Source: Sphingopyxis sp. PET50 (GTDB lineage: Bacteria; Pseudomonadota; Alphaproteobacteria; Sphingomonadales; Sphingomonadaceae). From it: 64,000 nucleotides of DNA. Under the pieces are notes generated by a model. The model was given only the letters and a program-made list of their open reading frames with translations, did not search any database and had not been told where the DNA came from. The DNA lies in contig NZ_CP104207.1 of the NCBI RefSeq assembly GCF_025244705.1, positions 2,790,001 through 2,854,000 on the forward strand. Reading direction: 5' to 3'. Below are positions 55,880 through 63,769 of the stretch, in pieces. A program made the position numbers and the translations under genes. How positions within the stretch are numbered: the stretch's first letter is position 1; each line of letters begins with the position of its first letter.

Positions 55880-56707
55880 TCAGCTGTCGATGAAGTCCAA
55901 CAGGTCGCTGTTGAACCGGTCCTGGTGGGTGGCGGTCAGGCCATGGTCGGCGCCTTCATAGATTTTCAGCACCGCCTGTTTGACGATCTTCACCGTCGAG
56001 CGGGCCGAGGCATCGACGGGCACGATCTGGTCGTCGTCGCCGTGCAGCACCAGCGTGGGGACATCGAACTTCTTGAGATCCTCGTTGAAGTCGCTTTCCG
56101 AAAAGGCGCGGATGCTGTCGAGCTCGCCCTTCAGGCCGCCCATCATGCCCTGCCGCACGAAATCGTCGCGCAGTGCCTCGCTGATCACCGCGCCGTCGCG
56201 GTTATAGCCATAGAAGGGGATGGTCAGGTCCTTGAAGAACTGCGCCCGGTTGTCGAACGTGCCCTTGCGGATGCCGTCGAAGACGTCGATCGGCAGGCCG
56301 ATCGGATTGGCTTCGGTCTTGAGCATCAGCGGCGGCACCGCGCCGATCAGCGCGACCTTGGCGACCCGCGACGTGCCGTGACGGCCGATATAGCGGGTGA
56401 CCTCGCCGCCGCCGGTCGAGTGGCCGACGAGGATGACGTTGGTCAGGTCGAGCTGTTCGATCAGTTCGCCGAGGTCGTCGGCATATTGGTCCATATTGTT
56501 GTTCTCCCAGACCTGGTCCGAACGGCCGTGGCTGCGGCGGTCGTGGGCGATGGTGCGGAAGCCCTTGTTCGCGAAAAAGACCATCTGCGCGTCCCAGGCG
56601 TCGGCGGTCAGCGGCCAGCCGTGCGAAAAGACGATCGGCTGCCCGTCCTTCGGACCCCAGTCCTTGTAGAAGATGCGCGTGCCATCGCTGGTGGTGATCG
56701 TGGTCAT
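55880..56707 (-). CDS. Alpha/beta hydrolase, non-haem chloroperoxidase type
   Basis: 275 residues: [20 protein letters not shown] (oxyanion strand), [17 protein letters not shown], the nucleophile elbow VGHSTGGG (Ser97), the acid in [10 protein letters not shown] and the His in [10 protein letters not shown]. All are strongly conserved in cofactor-free haloperoxidases/esterases. These enzymes hydrolyse esters or perhydrolyse acids; the halogenation activity is a side reaction. Start ATG 56707 ([10 protein letters not shown]) with GGAAC upstream. Divergent from an AraC regulator at 56841, which may control it. Confidence 0.93.
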   Translation of the reverse strand: MTTITTSDGTRIFYKDWGPKDGQPIVFSHGWPLTADAWDAQMVFFANKGFRTIAHDRRSHGRSDQVWENNNMDQYADDLGELIEQLDLTNVILVGHSTGGGEVTRYIGRHGTSRVAKVALIGAVPPLMLKTEANPIGLPIDVFDGIRKGTFDNRAQFFKDLTIPFYGYNRDGAVISEALRDDFVRQGMMGGLKGELDSIRAFSESDFNEDLKKFDVPTLVLHGDDDQIVPVDASARSTVKIVKQAVLKIYEGADHGLTATHQDRFNSDLLDFIDS

Positions 56708-56840
56708 GTCGTGGTTCCTTTCACTTGGGTGGGGCGGAACCGTCCGTCCCTGTGGCACGGATCTAGGTCGGGTTTCGCTTGCGCGGGATTGGCGGAAACG
56801 ACATTATGCGGTCCGAAACCGACAAACGGAGAGTCACGCC

Positions 56841-57857
56841 ATGCGGCACCTTCGCCAACATCCACCCGCCGCCCTCGCCCCCGGCCTCCCCGAAGTCGGC
56901 CTGATGCTCTACCCCGACTGCCAGATGGGCATGGTCAGCGGCATCACCGACCTGTTCCACGTCGCCGACCGCTTCGCCGCCGACCATCAGCGCGCGCCAA
57001 TCCGCGTCAGCCACTGGCGGCTGCAGGACGCGGGCGGTTTCGTCCGCTGCTATGACAGCCATCCCGATGCCCCCTCGGCCACCGCCCCCACCTACCTGAT
57101 CGCACCCGGCAGCCTCCACAAATTGCTCGAAGCCGACGAGGCCGCGCCCTACGCGCGCTGGCTGCTCGACCGCCACGCGCAGGGCACGACGCTCGCCTCG
57201 ACCTGCGGCGGCGCCTTCGCGCTCGCCGCGACCGGCCTGCTCGCGGGGCGCCCCGCGACGACGCACTGGTTCTTCGCCGACGCGTTCCGCACCCGCTTCC
57301 CCGACGTGCGGCTCGAAGCCGACCGCATGGTGATCGACGACGGCGACATCATCACCGCCGGCGGGCTGATGGCCTGGACCGACCTCGGCCTGCGCATCGT
57401 CGAGCGCCTGCTCGGGCCGACGGTGATGATGGAAACCGCGCGCTTCTTCCTGATCGACCCGGGCGGCCGCGAGCAGAAGAATTACGCCAGCTTCGCCCCG
57501 CGCCTCACCCACGGCGACGAGGCGATCCTGAAAGCGCAGCACTGGCTGCAGGCCAAGGAAGGCCGCATGACGGGCGTCGCGAACCTCGCCGCGGAGGCAG
57601 GGCTGGAGGAACGCACCTTCCAGCGCCGCTTCAAGGCCGCCACAGGCATGACCCCGATCGAATATTCGCAGCATCTGCGCGTCGGCAAGGCGCGCGAACT
57701 GCTCGAATTCACCCGCCGCACCGTCGACCAGATCGCCTGGGCGGTCGGCTATGAGGATGCCGCCGCCTTCCGCAAGCTGTTCCACCGCATCACCGGCCTG
57801 TCGCCGAACGACTATCGCCAGCGCTTCTCGACCGCGACGCTCGCGCAGGTGGCCTGA
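56841..57857 (+). CDS. GlxA/FtrA-type transcriptional regulator (DJ-1/PfpI + AraC)
   Basis: A 338-residue regulator with an N-terminal DJ-1/PfpI-like domain (LMLYPDCQMGMVSGITDLFH, ASTCGGAFALAATGLLAGRP with the Cys nucleophile-elbow, THWFFADAF) and a C-terminal AraC helix-turn-helix pair (VANLAAEAGLEERTFQRRFK, TGMTPIEYSQHLRVGKARELL, DQIAWAVGYEDAAAFRKLFH, split). The Cys in STCGG suggests the domain could still bind an aldehyde-like ligand. The start has GGAGAG seven bases upstream. It is divergent from the haloperoxidase operon and overlaps in transcription with the next hydrolase (2-bp gap), a likely joint regulon. Confidence 0.9.
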   Translation: MRHLRQHPPAALAPGLPEVGLMLYPDCQMGMVSGITDLFHVADRFAADHQRAPIRVSHWRLQDAGGFVRCYDSHPDAPSATAPTYLIAPGSLHKLLEADEAAPYARWLLDRHAQGTTLASTCGGAFALAATGLLAGRPATTHWFFADAFRTRFPDVRLEADRMVIDDGDIITAGGLMAWTDLGLRIVERLLGPTVMMETARFFLIDPGGREQKNYASFAPRLTHGDEAILKAQHWLQAKEGRMTGVANLAAEAGLEERTFQRRFKAATGMTPIEYSQHLRVGKARELLEFTRRTVDQIAWAVGYEDAAAFRKLFHRITGLSPNDYRQRFSTATLAQVA

Positions 57858-57859
57858 CC

Positions 57860-58835
57860 ATGACAAAGCCGGAGTTGCATCGCATCACCAGCCCCGACGG
57901 GGTCCGCATCGCCACCGAAGTCACCGGACCGGGTCCGCTCGTGCTGTTCGTCCACGGCTTCCCCGAACTGCGCCAGTCGTGGCGCCGCCTGACCGCCGCG
58001 GTCGCCGAGCGCGGGTTATCGCACCGCCGCGATCGACGTGCGCGGCTACGGCGACAGCGACCGGCCCGCCGCGGTCGAAGCCTATCGCATGGAAACCATC
58101 GTCGCCGATCTCGTCGCGGTCGCCGACGCCCTTGCCCAGGGTGAGCCCGTCACCCTCGTCGGGCACGACTGGGGCGCCTCGATCGTGTGGAACGCCGTCA
58201 TGGCGCGCGCTGGCCGCTTCGGCGCGGTCGCCGCGCTGTCGATTCCCTGGCTCGGCCGCGCCGCCGCGCCCTTCGACCAGATTTTCAAGCGGCGCTTCAC
58301 CGACAAGGGGCGTTTCTTCTATCAGGCCTATTTTCAGGAGCGCGGTGTCGCCGAGGCCGAGCTCGAAGCCGACCCCGCGCGCTTCCTGCGCGCCTTCTAT
58401 CATTGCATCTCGGGCGACGCCGCGCCGGGCGACTGGCCGAACGATAAGCCGCATGGCGCCGCGCTGCTCGACGGGCTGCGCTTCCCGGACACCGTCCCCG
58501 AATGGCTCGAGCCCGGTTATTTCGAGGACGCCGCCGCGACCTTCGCGCGCACCGGCTTTGCCGGCGCGCTCAACCGCTATCGCAACCATGGCCGCGATTT
58601 CGACTGGGCGGGCGCGTTCGACCCCGTGATCCGCCGCCCCGCCCTGTTCATCGGCGGCACCAGCGACCCCGCGCTCGTCCTCGGCACCGCCGACCCGATC
58701 CCCCTGATGCGTCAGGCCGTTCCCGATCTCGAAGCGCATATGCTGCCCGGCTGCGGCCACTGGACCCAGGCCGAACGCGCCGCCGAGGTCGAAGCGCTGC
58801 TGATCCCCTGGCTCCGCCGCACCGTCGCCGTCTGA
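57860..58835 (+). CDS. Epoxide-hydrolase-type alpha/beta hydrolase, one extra base at ~58016
   Basis: Restored length 324 residues: VLFVHGFPELRQSWRRL, after the break IDVRGYGDSDRPAAVEAY, the Asp nucleophile in VGHDWGASIVWNAV, FARTGFAGALNRYRNHGRDF and GCGHWTQAERAAEV (His). HDWGA is the epoxide-hydrolase/dehalogenase signature. The break is GGGTTATCG where GGGTATCG is expected, not a GCCGGC site. It starts two bases after the AraC stop, so it is co-translated with the regulator. Substrate unknown. Followed by an OsmC gene. Confidence 0.88.
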
Positions 58836-58856
58836 CCACCCCCAAGGAGAAATGCC

Positions 58857-59240
58857 ATGGCTCACGCCACCGCCACGATCGGCAAGGATCATTATCGCAC
58901 CGAAATCGACCTCGGCGCCCACAGCCTTGTCGCCGACGAACCGCCTGCGCTCGGTGGCGGCGCGGCCTACCCCGCGCCCTATGATCTGCTGCTTGCCAGC
59001 CTTGGCGCCTGCACCGCAATCACCCTGCGCATGTATGCCGACCGCAAGCAATGGCCGCTCGAATCGGTCGAGGTCGGGCTACGCCTGTCGGGCCAGCACC
59101 CCGACCGCCGTATCGAGCGCACACTGAAAATCGCAGGCCTCGACGCCGAACAGGCCGCGCGCCTCGCCGACATCGCCGGGCGAACGCCGGTCACGCTGAC
59201 CCTCAAGGGCGGGCTGCCGATAGACACCAGACTTCTCTGA
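58857..59240 (+). CDS. OsmC-family protein
   Basis: 127 residues: DLGAHSLVADEPPALGG and YDLLLASLGACTAITLRMYADRK, which carries the first active-site Cys of the OsmC/Ohr fold. The second Cys of hydroperoxide reductases is missing: the equivalent stretch reads GRTPVTLTLKGGLP instead of CPVH. So peroxidase activity by the classical two-Cys mechanism is unlikely; several OsmC relatives share this variant. The start has AAGGAGA six bases upstream. It is 21 bp behind the hydrolase, forming a regulator-hydrolase-OsmC operon, a frequent pairing. Confidence 0.9.
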   Translation: MAHATATIGKDHYRTEIDLGAHSLVADEPPALGGGAAYPAPYDLLLASLGACTAITLRMYADRKQWPLESVEVGLRLSGQHPDRRIERTLKIAGLDAEQAARLADIAGRTPVTLTLKGGLPIDTRLL

Positions 59241-59266
59241 GCGGACGGCGGGGCGACGAGAAGGAC

Positions 59267-59640
59267 CTACGCCGCCACCTCGACCAGGATCGCACCGCCG
59301 TCGCGCCCCGAAAAACGGAAGCCGGTGCCCAGAAACCGTTCGACCAGCCGCGCGGCGGTCAGCGTATGTTCGCTCAGCTTCACGGTCGAAAAGCGCCCGC
59401 CCCCCGCCATCGCAAAGGGCAGGAGCAACTGGTCCTGCAGATAGGGGCCTAGCAAAGGCGTCGCAGCCCAGATAGCCCGCCATCCGCCGCGCCGCCGTTT
59501 TCGCCAGCCGCTCGGCGGGTACGCCAAGCCTGCCGAATGCCGACATCACTTCGGTCACATGGTCGAACTCGGCCTCGATCAGCGTAATCCCAGTTAGTTC
59601 GCCGTTACGCCATTGCTGATTTTCCGAAGCGTGAACGACG
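59267..59640 (-). pseudogene. rtcA: Truncated C-terminal remnant of RNA 3'-terminal phosphate cyclase
   Basis: About 110 residues match the C-terminal end of RtcA: FDHVTEVMSAFGRLGVPAER, GPYLQDQLLLPFAMAGGGRF, and HTLTAARLVERFLGTGF at the end. The catalytic His and N-terminal two thirds are missing upstream of ~59600, where the sequence merges with the accessory region. In addition GCCTAGC at 59447-59453 breaks the frame at DAFAGPYL. The gene was cut before or during acquisition of the RHS island. No start codon context. Not functional as it stands. Confidence 0.8.
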
Positions 59641-59684
59641 CCACCTGATGGGTCACGCGGGTATATAGGTCCCGAAATTTATAT

Positions 59685-60043
59685 TTAGTGCGATTCGACA
59701 AATTTATGAACTTCTGGGTATTTTTCCGACATTTTAACCGAATCAGCCCTGTATTTTTGAGGAATTTTAAAATTATATCTAGACATATATTTCACTGTAT
59801 TTGGATTTTTACTGTCCAAAAGTATAACGTTAAATCCAATTTCTTTTCCGTCCACGGGAATTGCAAGAATTTTATTTTCATATCCAGGTAATTTAGTTAT
59901 AAATACACCAGACTTATTATCTTTTTCTTTTAGATTCCACTCTGCAGATTGCAGCAATGACCATTCATGCTTGTCCTGAATCTCGCTTCCAGGTGAGCAG
60001 GAACAAAGCACAAGAAAAAATAAAAAATAAACTTTTTCTTCAT
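59685..60043 (-). CDS. Lipoprotein, probable immunity protein for RHS tip 2 (one base missing in an A-run)
   Basis: AT-rich gene. If one A is restored in the run near 60032-60036, the ATG at 60043 (overlapping the RHS tip stop, ATGA) reads MKKKVYFLFFLVLCSCSPG, a lipoprotein signal with the lipidated Cys in CSC, followed by SLLQSAEWNLKEKDNKSGVF and the C-terminal VKMSEKYPEVHKFVESH. About 119 residues, no known family. As printed, only a GTG-start frame from 60011 is open. A lipoprotein immunity directly behind a toxin tip implies the toxin acts in the periplasm. Inference from position. Confidence 0.65.
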
Positions 60044-60934
60044 TTCAGAACCATTCTATCGAAGTCTATATTTTTGGGGAGCGGACGCCCCTTCGGGATT
60101 GAAATGGGCTGGCCCGAAAATTTTCGGACAAACACTTTGAGGTCTAGCGGAAAAGGCGACCCTGGTTCCAAGAGCCAATGCTTGAAACCACCGGCCTCAA
60201 GCGCTTCGCCCGTTCTAGTGGCGCATGTGTCATTCCAAGCCTGCTTCCACGTCGAAACAGACACAGGCGGAAGAGGGACATTGCACCACTTTTTTAGGGA
60301 TTCTATCATCTCTTTCTCTTGTTCACGGGTCGTATCCAAAGAATAAACTTGGCCCCCTCGATATGAAGATTGTTTAATAAGATATTTTTCTACTGATGAT
60401 CCACAAGGTGTATTTGTACCAAAGCTATACATGCCTCCGTTTGAAAACCCAATGCCAACGTGACCAAAGGGATTTCCCGACGTGGGATCGCCGAAGATCA
60501 CCGCAGTCGTTAATCCTTTCGGATCGATCTGGTTAAGCGGATTACCCCCTGCATAGAGATAGGGATTCGTATCCCCGTCGAGCCCGATGGGATCGGCCTG
60601 CACGTACCGCCCGAGGCTCACATCATAATCGCGGTAGTAGTTGTAATAGAGCTCGGCCTGCTGGCGCACCTGCCCCGGGAACCCCGCCATGCTGTAGCCG
60701 CTCGGCGTCACCAGTGCCCCGCTTCCGTCTGTCACCGCCACCGGGGTGCCGAGGTGGTTGCCCTGCACCCAGTGGATCGCGGTCGATCCGCCCGCCGGAA
60801 CCACCACCGCCAGCGGCATATAGCCGCCCAGGCCGTCGTCGCCCCCGAACGGCGCCGCACCGCCCACCTCGGGCAGCAGCCAGATATGCTCGGCGCGAAG
60901 GTCCGCGGTCGTCGCGCCATATTCGGCGATCCGA
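60040..60934 (-). CDS. Orphan RHS cassette 2: RHS core end plus toxin domain with papain-like features
   Basis: No proper start: the core sequence begins abruptly beside the hairpin at 60935. It carries the RHS core end (IHWVQGNHLGTPVAVTDGSG, YYNYYRDYDVSLGRYVQADPIGLDGDTNPYLY) nearly identical to cassette 1, then a distinct AT-rich tip after DPKGLTT: FGHVGIGFSNGGMYSFG, WNDTCATRTGEALEAGG, and FDRMVLK at the end. His first and then N-x-C is the order of circularly permuted papain-like (LRAT/YaeF-type) hydrolases. A silent replacement cassette is probable. Tip function is inference. Confidence 0.7.
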
Positions 60935-60999
60935 ATTACGGTGACAGGTGCAATAACCCCTAAATTCTAATTAGGTGTTATTGCACCTGTCACCGTAAT
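60935..60999. repeat. 65-bp near-perfect hairpin between RHS cassettes
   Basis: 23-base perfect arms (60935-60957 and 60977-60999, beginning ATTACGGTGACAGGTGCAAT) plus inner CCTAA/TTAGG and a 7-base loop. It supplies the last codons and stop of immunity gene 1 (GGATTACGGTGA) and abuts the truncated start of cassette 2. Similar GTGACAGxTGCA hairpins accompany REP-associated (Y1) transposase elements in other bacteria; that link is inference. Confidence 0.8.
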
Positions 61000-61298
61000 C
61001 CCATGATACTCTTTATCTCCCAAAAAAGGAAAATATTAATTGATCTTATTACATGAATCTTTTCTGTTTTATCAGATAGTTTTCTGATAAAATTTAGAAG
61101 ATCTATTTTATTATCTAAAAAATAACCAAGATAGTGCAAAGCTATTCCAGAATTTATTGAAGAAAATTCCATAAATTCTAAAATCTTGTTCTCGTATTCT
61201 TCTGATTTTTGCTCATTGGAGTTTTCTATATAAAGAAGTACGATGCGTTTTGCTTCATCTCTGGAATGACGTATCGATTCTTTGCTATGTTCTTTCAT
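60990..61298 (-). CDS. Probable cytoplasmic immunity protein for RHS tip 1
   Basis: A 102-residue AT-rich, helix-rich protein: MKEHSKESIRHSRDEAKRIV, SNEQKSEEYENKILEFMEFS, and DLLNFIRKLSDKTEKIHVIR. No signal peptide, so cytoplasmic. The ATG at 61298 overlaps the RHS stop (ATGA) for coupled translation. The last residues GLR and the stop come from the adjacent hairpin (60935-60999), so the native C-terminus may have been altered. No known family; immunity role inferred from position, size and base composition. Confidence 0.65.
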   Translation of the reverse strand: MKEHSKESIRHSRDEAKRIVLLYIENSNEQKSEEYENKILEFMEFSSINSGIALHYLGYFLDNKIDLLNFIRKLSDKTEKIHVIRSINIFLFWEIKSIMGLR

Positions 61299-62714
61299 CT
61301 GTAGTCTCTTGCTGTCCAAGGAGGCGGGAGAGGAAAGCCATGACGGCAAGCATGGAGCCGATCTTCTGCTCGTTTTTCACATGCGTTAACCATTCGTCGA
61401 CGATCTATAGATTCACCAGGCCTCCCATTGTATTTCCAATATTTTTGGCATTTGCTCACGTCATTTTCCCATTGATCAACACATCTATTGCTTTCGCCGT
61501 AATTATTGACAATCACCGGAGGCGTTCTTCGTCCTCCGCCACCGCCGTTTTCCGCGCTATTGTTAATATGGCAATCGCTTTTAAGCTTAGGGGGATTGAT
61601 ATATCCATAGTAAGCGATGGCCGCTAGCGTGCCAATACCGTCGCCGATAAGCAGCGCTTGTCCAACGACAGGTACCTTCCTCGATGGACGAATCAGATTT
61701 CGACCAAAGTGCTTTGCTCCAGCCTCCCATGCGACGACTCGGGGATCAAGCGGCGCAGCAGCGCCACCTTGCAAACCCTCAGGATCGATCCCGCTCAAGG
61801 GATTCGCTGCGGCATAGAGATAGGGATTCGTATCCCCGTCCAACCCGATGGGATCGGCCTGCACGTATCGCCCGAGGCTCACATCATAATCGCGGTAATA
61901 ATTGTAATAGAGCTCGGCGTGCTGGCGCACCTGTCCGGGGAACCCGGCCATGCTGTAGCCGCTCGGCGTCGCGATGGCGCCGCTTCCGTCGGTCACCGCC
62001 ACCGGGGTGCCGAGGTGGTTGCCCTGCACCCAGTGGATCGTCGTCGAGCCGCCCGCCGGAACCACCACCGCCAGCGGCATATAGCCGCCCAGGCCGTCGT
62101 CGCCCCCGAACGGCGCCGCACCGCCCACCTCGGGCAGCAGCCAGATATGCTCGGCGCGCAGATCGGCCACCGTCGCACCATATTCGCCGATCAGACGGTG
62201 ATGCTGGTCGTAGAGGAAATAGCGCGTGTCGCTCGTCCCGCCGCCCGAAGGCGTCGTCACCAGCTTGATCCGCTCGTCGCGGCCATTGTAGGTCATCGCC
62301 TGGCTCGGCGCCCCGGTCGCGGCATAGCTCGCCAGCCGGGCATGGCCGTCATAGGACAGCGTCACCGTGCCCCCGCCGGGCAGCGTCTCGCCCGTCAGGT
62401 TGCCGCGCGCGTCGTGCGTGAACCCCCGCGTCCCCGCCGTCAGCGCCGCCGAGGTCAGCCGGTTCGTGCCGCTTGCATGGGTGAAGATATCGCTCTGTGC
62501 TCGGCACCGCGTCGCCGGTATTCGTGCGGCGCTCGACCGCGGTGCGGTTGCCGTTGGCGTCGTGGACGAAGTCCTGCCGCGCGAAGGCGCCGCCGCCGCC
62601 GTCCATGCGCGTCAGCCGGTCGACGCTGTCGTAACCGAAGGCCAGGCTGTTCGACGGCGCCACCAGGTCGGTGATCGCGACGATATTGTCGTCGGCGTCA
62701 TAGCCATAGGCGAC
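61295..62714 (-). CDS. RHS-repeat polymorphic toxin, C-terminal part (5' end cut by IS3 element), one frame break
   Basis: A 473-codon fragment. YD/RHS repeats (FGYDSVDRLTRMDGGGG, LTLSYDGHARLASYAATGAP, TYNGRDERIKLVTTP-like text) lead to the core end (RYVQADPIGLDGDTNPYLYA) and a unique tip after DPEGLQGG: LIRPSRKVPVVGQALLIGDG, CHINNSAENGGGGGRRT, and a Cys-rich end (CVDQWENDVSKCQKYW, NACEKRAEDRLHACRHG). The frame breaks at 62499-62505 (GCTCGGC for GCCGGC). The IS3-family element enters at 62714/62715 inside VAYGYDADDNIV. The bulk of the RHS gene may continue beyond 64000. Confidence 0.82.
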
Positions 62715-62788
62715 TGTCCGTCGTCAGAACATTTGGCACAACTCGCGGCGTAAATTAGCGGAGTGCGGGCCTCGTCCTGGGGTTGATA

Positions 62789-63769
62789 TTAAGCGGCGAT
62801 CTTGCGGTGCAGCAAGCGCCGATGTTCGATGGTCTTCCGTTTGATCCTTTCGCGCTGTTTGACGATGGCATCGGCCCTGCCGAAGTAGGCGTCGGCGGGC
62901 GTCACGTTGTTCAGGCTCTCGTGGTAACGTCGGTGGTTATAATGCTCGACGAACGCTTCGATCTGAGCCTCAAGGTCACCGGGCAGGAAGTAATTTTCGA
63001 GCAGGATGCGATTCTTGAGGGTCTGATGCCAGCGCTCGATCTTGCCCTGAGTCTGGGGATGCATCGGAGCGCCGCGCACATGGCTCATCTTCCGGGCCTC
63101 GATATATTCCGCCAGTTCACCCGCGATGTAGCTCGGGCCATTATCCGACAGCAGCCGAGGCTTGTGCAGCACCGTTGCGCTGTCGCAACCCGAGGCCTCG
63201 AGCGCGAGGTCCAGCGTGTCGGTGACATCCTCGGCCCGCATGTTGGTGCACAGCTTCCAGGCGATGATGTAGCGTGAGAAGTCGTCGAGCACGGTCGACA
63301 GGTACATCCAGCCCCACCCGATGATCTTGAAGTAGGTGAAGTCGGTCTGCCACATTTCGTTCACCCGCGTGGTCTTGGTGTGGAACTGATCGGCGGCCTT
63401 GATCACGATATAGGCCGGGCTGGTGATCAGATCATGGGCCTTCAACAGACGGTAAACCGTGGCTTCCGACACGAAGTAGCGCTTCTCGTCGGTGAAGCGC
63501 ACCGCCAGTTCGCGCGGTGACAGTTCGCTGTAATCCAGCGCCATCTCGACGATCTGCTGCTGGATATCGTCGCCGATGCGGTTCCACACCCGGCTCGGCG
63601 CCGATGGTCGATCTTCCAGCGCCTCCGGCCCGCCTTCGACGAAGCGATCATACCAGCGGTAGAAGGTCCGGCGAGGGATGCCCAGCTGGTCCAGCGTGCG
63701 CTTGGCGGGCAGGTGCGACTGCTCGACGATCCGGATGATCTCGAGCTTCTCGGATGCCGGATACCTCAT
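62789..63769 (-). CDS. IS3-family transposase OrfB (DDE integrase core)
   Basis: 326 residues from the ATG at 63769 (MRYPASEKLEIIRIVEQ), which overlaps the orfA stop. HTH_21-type region (GIPRRTFYRWYDRFVEGG), then the rve integrase core: WQTDFTYFKIIGWGWMYL (first Asp), LLSDNGPSYIAGELAEYI (second Asp), KIERWHQTLKNRILLENYFL (Glu), HYNHRRYHESLNNVTPADAY. It is most likely produced as an OrfAB fusion by -1 slippage at the A7 run (63798-63804). The catalytic triad is complete, so the element may be active. Confidence 0.92.
   Translation of the reverse strand: MRYPASEKLEIIRIVEQSHLPAKRTLDQLGIPRRTFYRWYDRFVEGGPEALEDRPSAPSRVWNRIGDDIQQQIVEMALDYSELSPRELAVRFTDEKRYFVSEATVYRLLKAHDLITSPAYIVIKAADQFHTKTTRVNEMWQTDFTYFKIIGWGWMYLSTVLDDFSRYIIAWKLCTNMRAEDVTDTLDLALEASGCDSATVLHKPRLLSDNGPSYIAGELAEYIEARKMSHVRGAPMHPQTQGKIERWHQTLKNRILLENYFLPGDLEAQIEAFVEHYNHRRYHESLNNVTPADAYFGRADAIVKQRERIKRKTIEHRRLLHRKIAA

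Noticed and set aside
1398..62714. Interpreting the broken genes as true pseudogenes from genome decay
   Set aside because: They include ahcY, hemH and the NAD-GDH, the remaining coding sequence is well conserved, and the breaks cluster at one hexamer. Real decay would give scattered stops and deletions.
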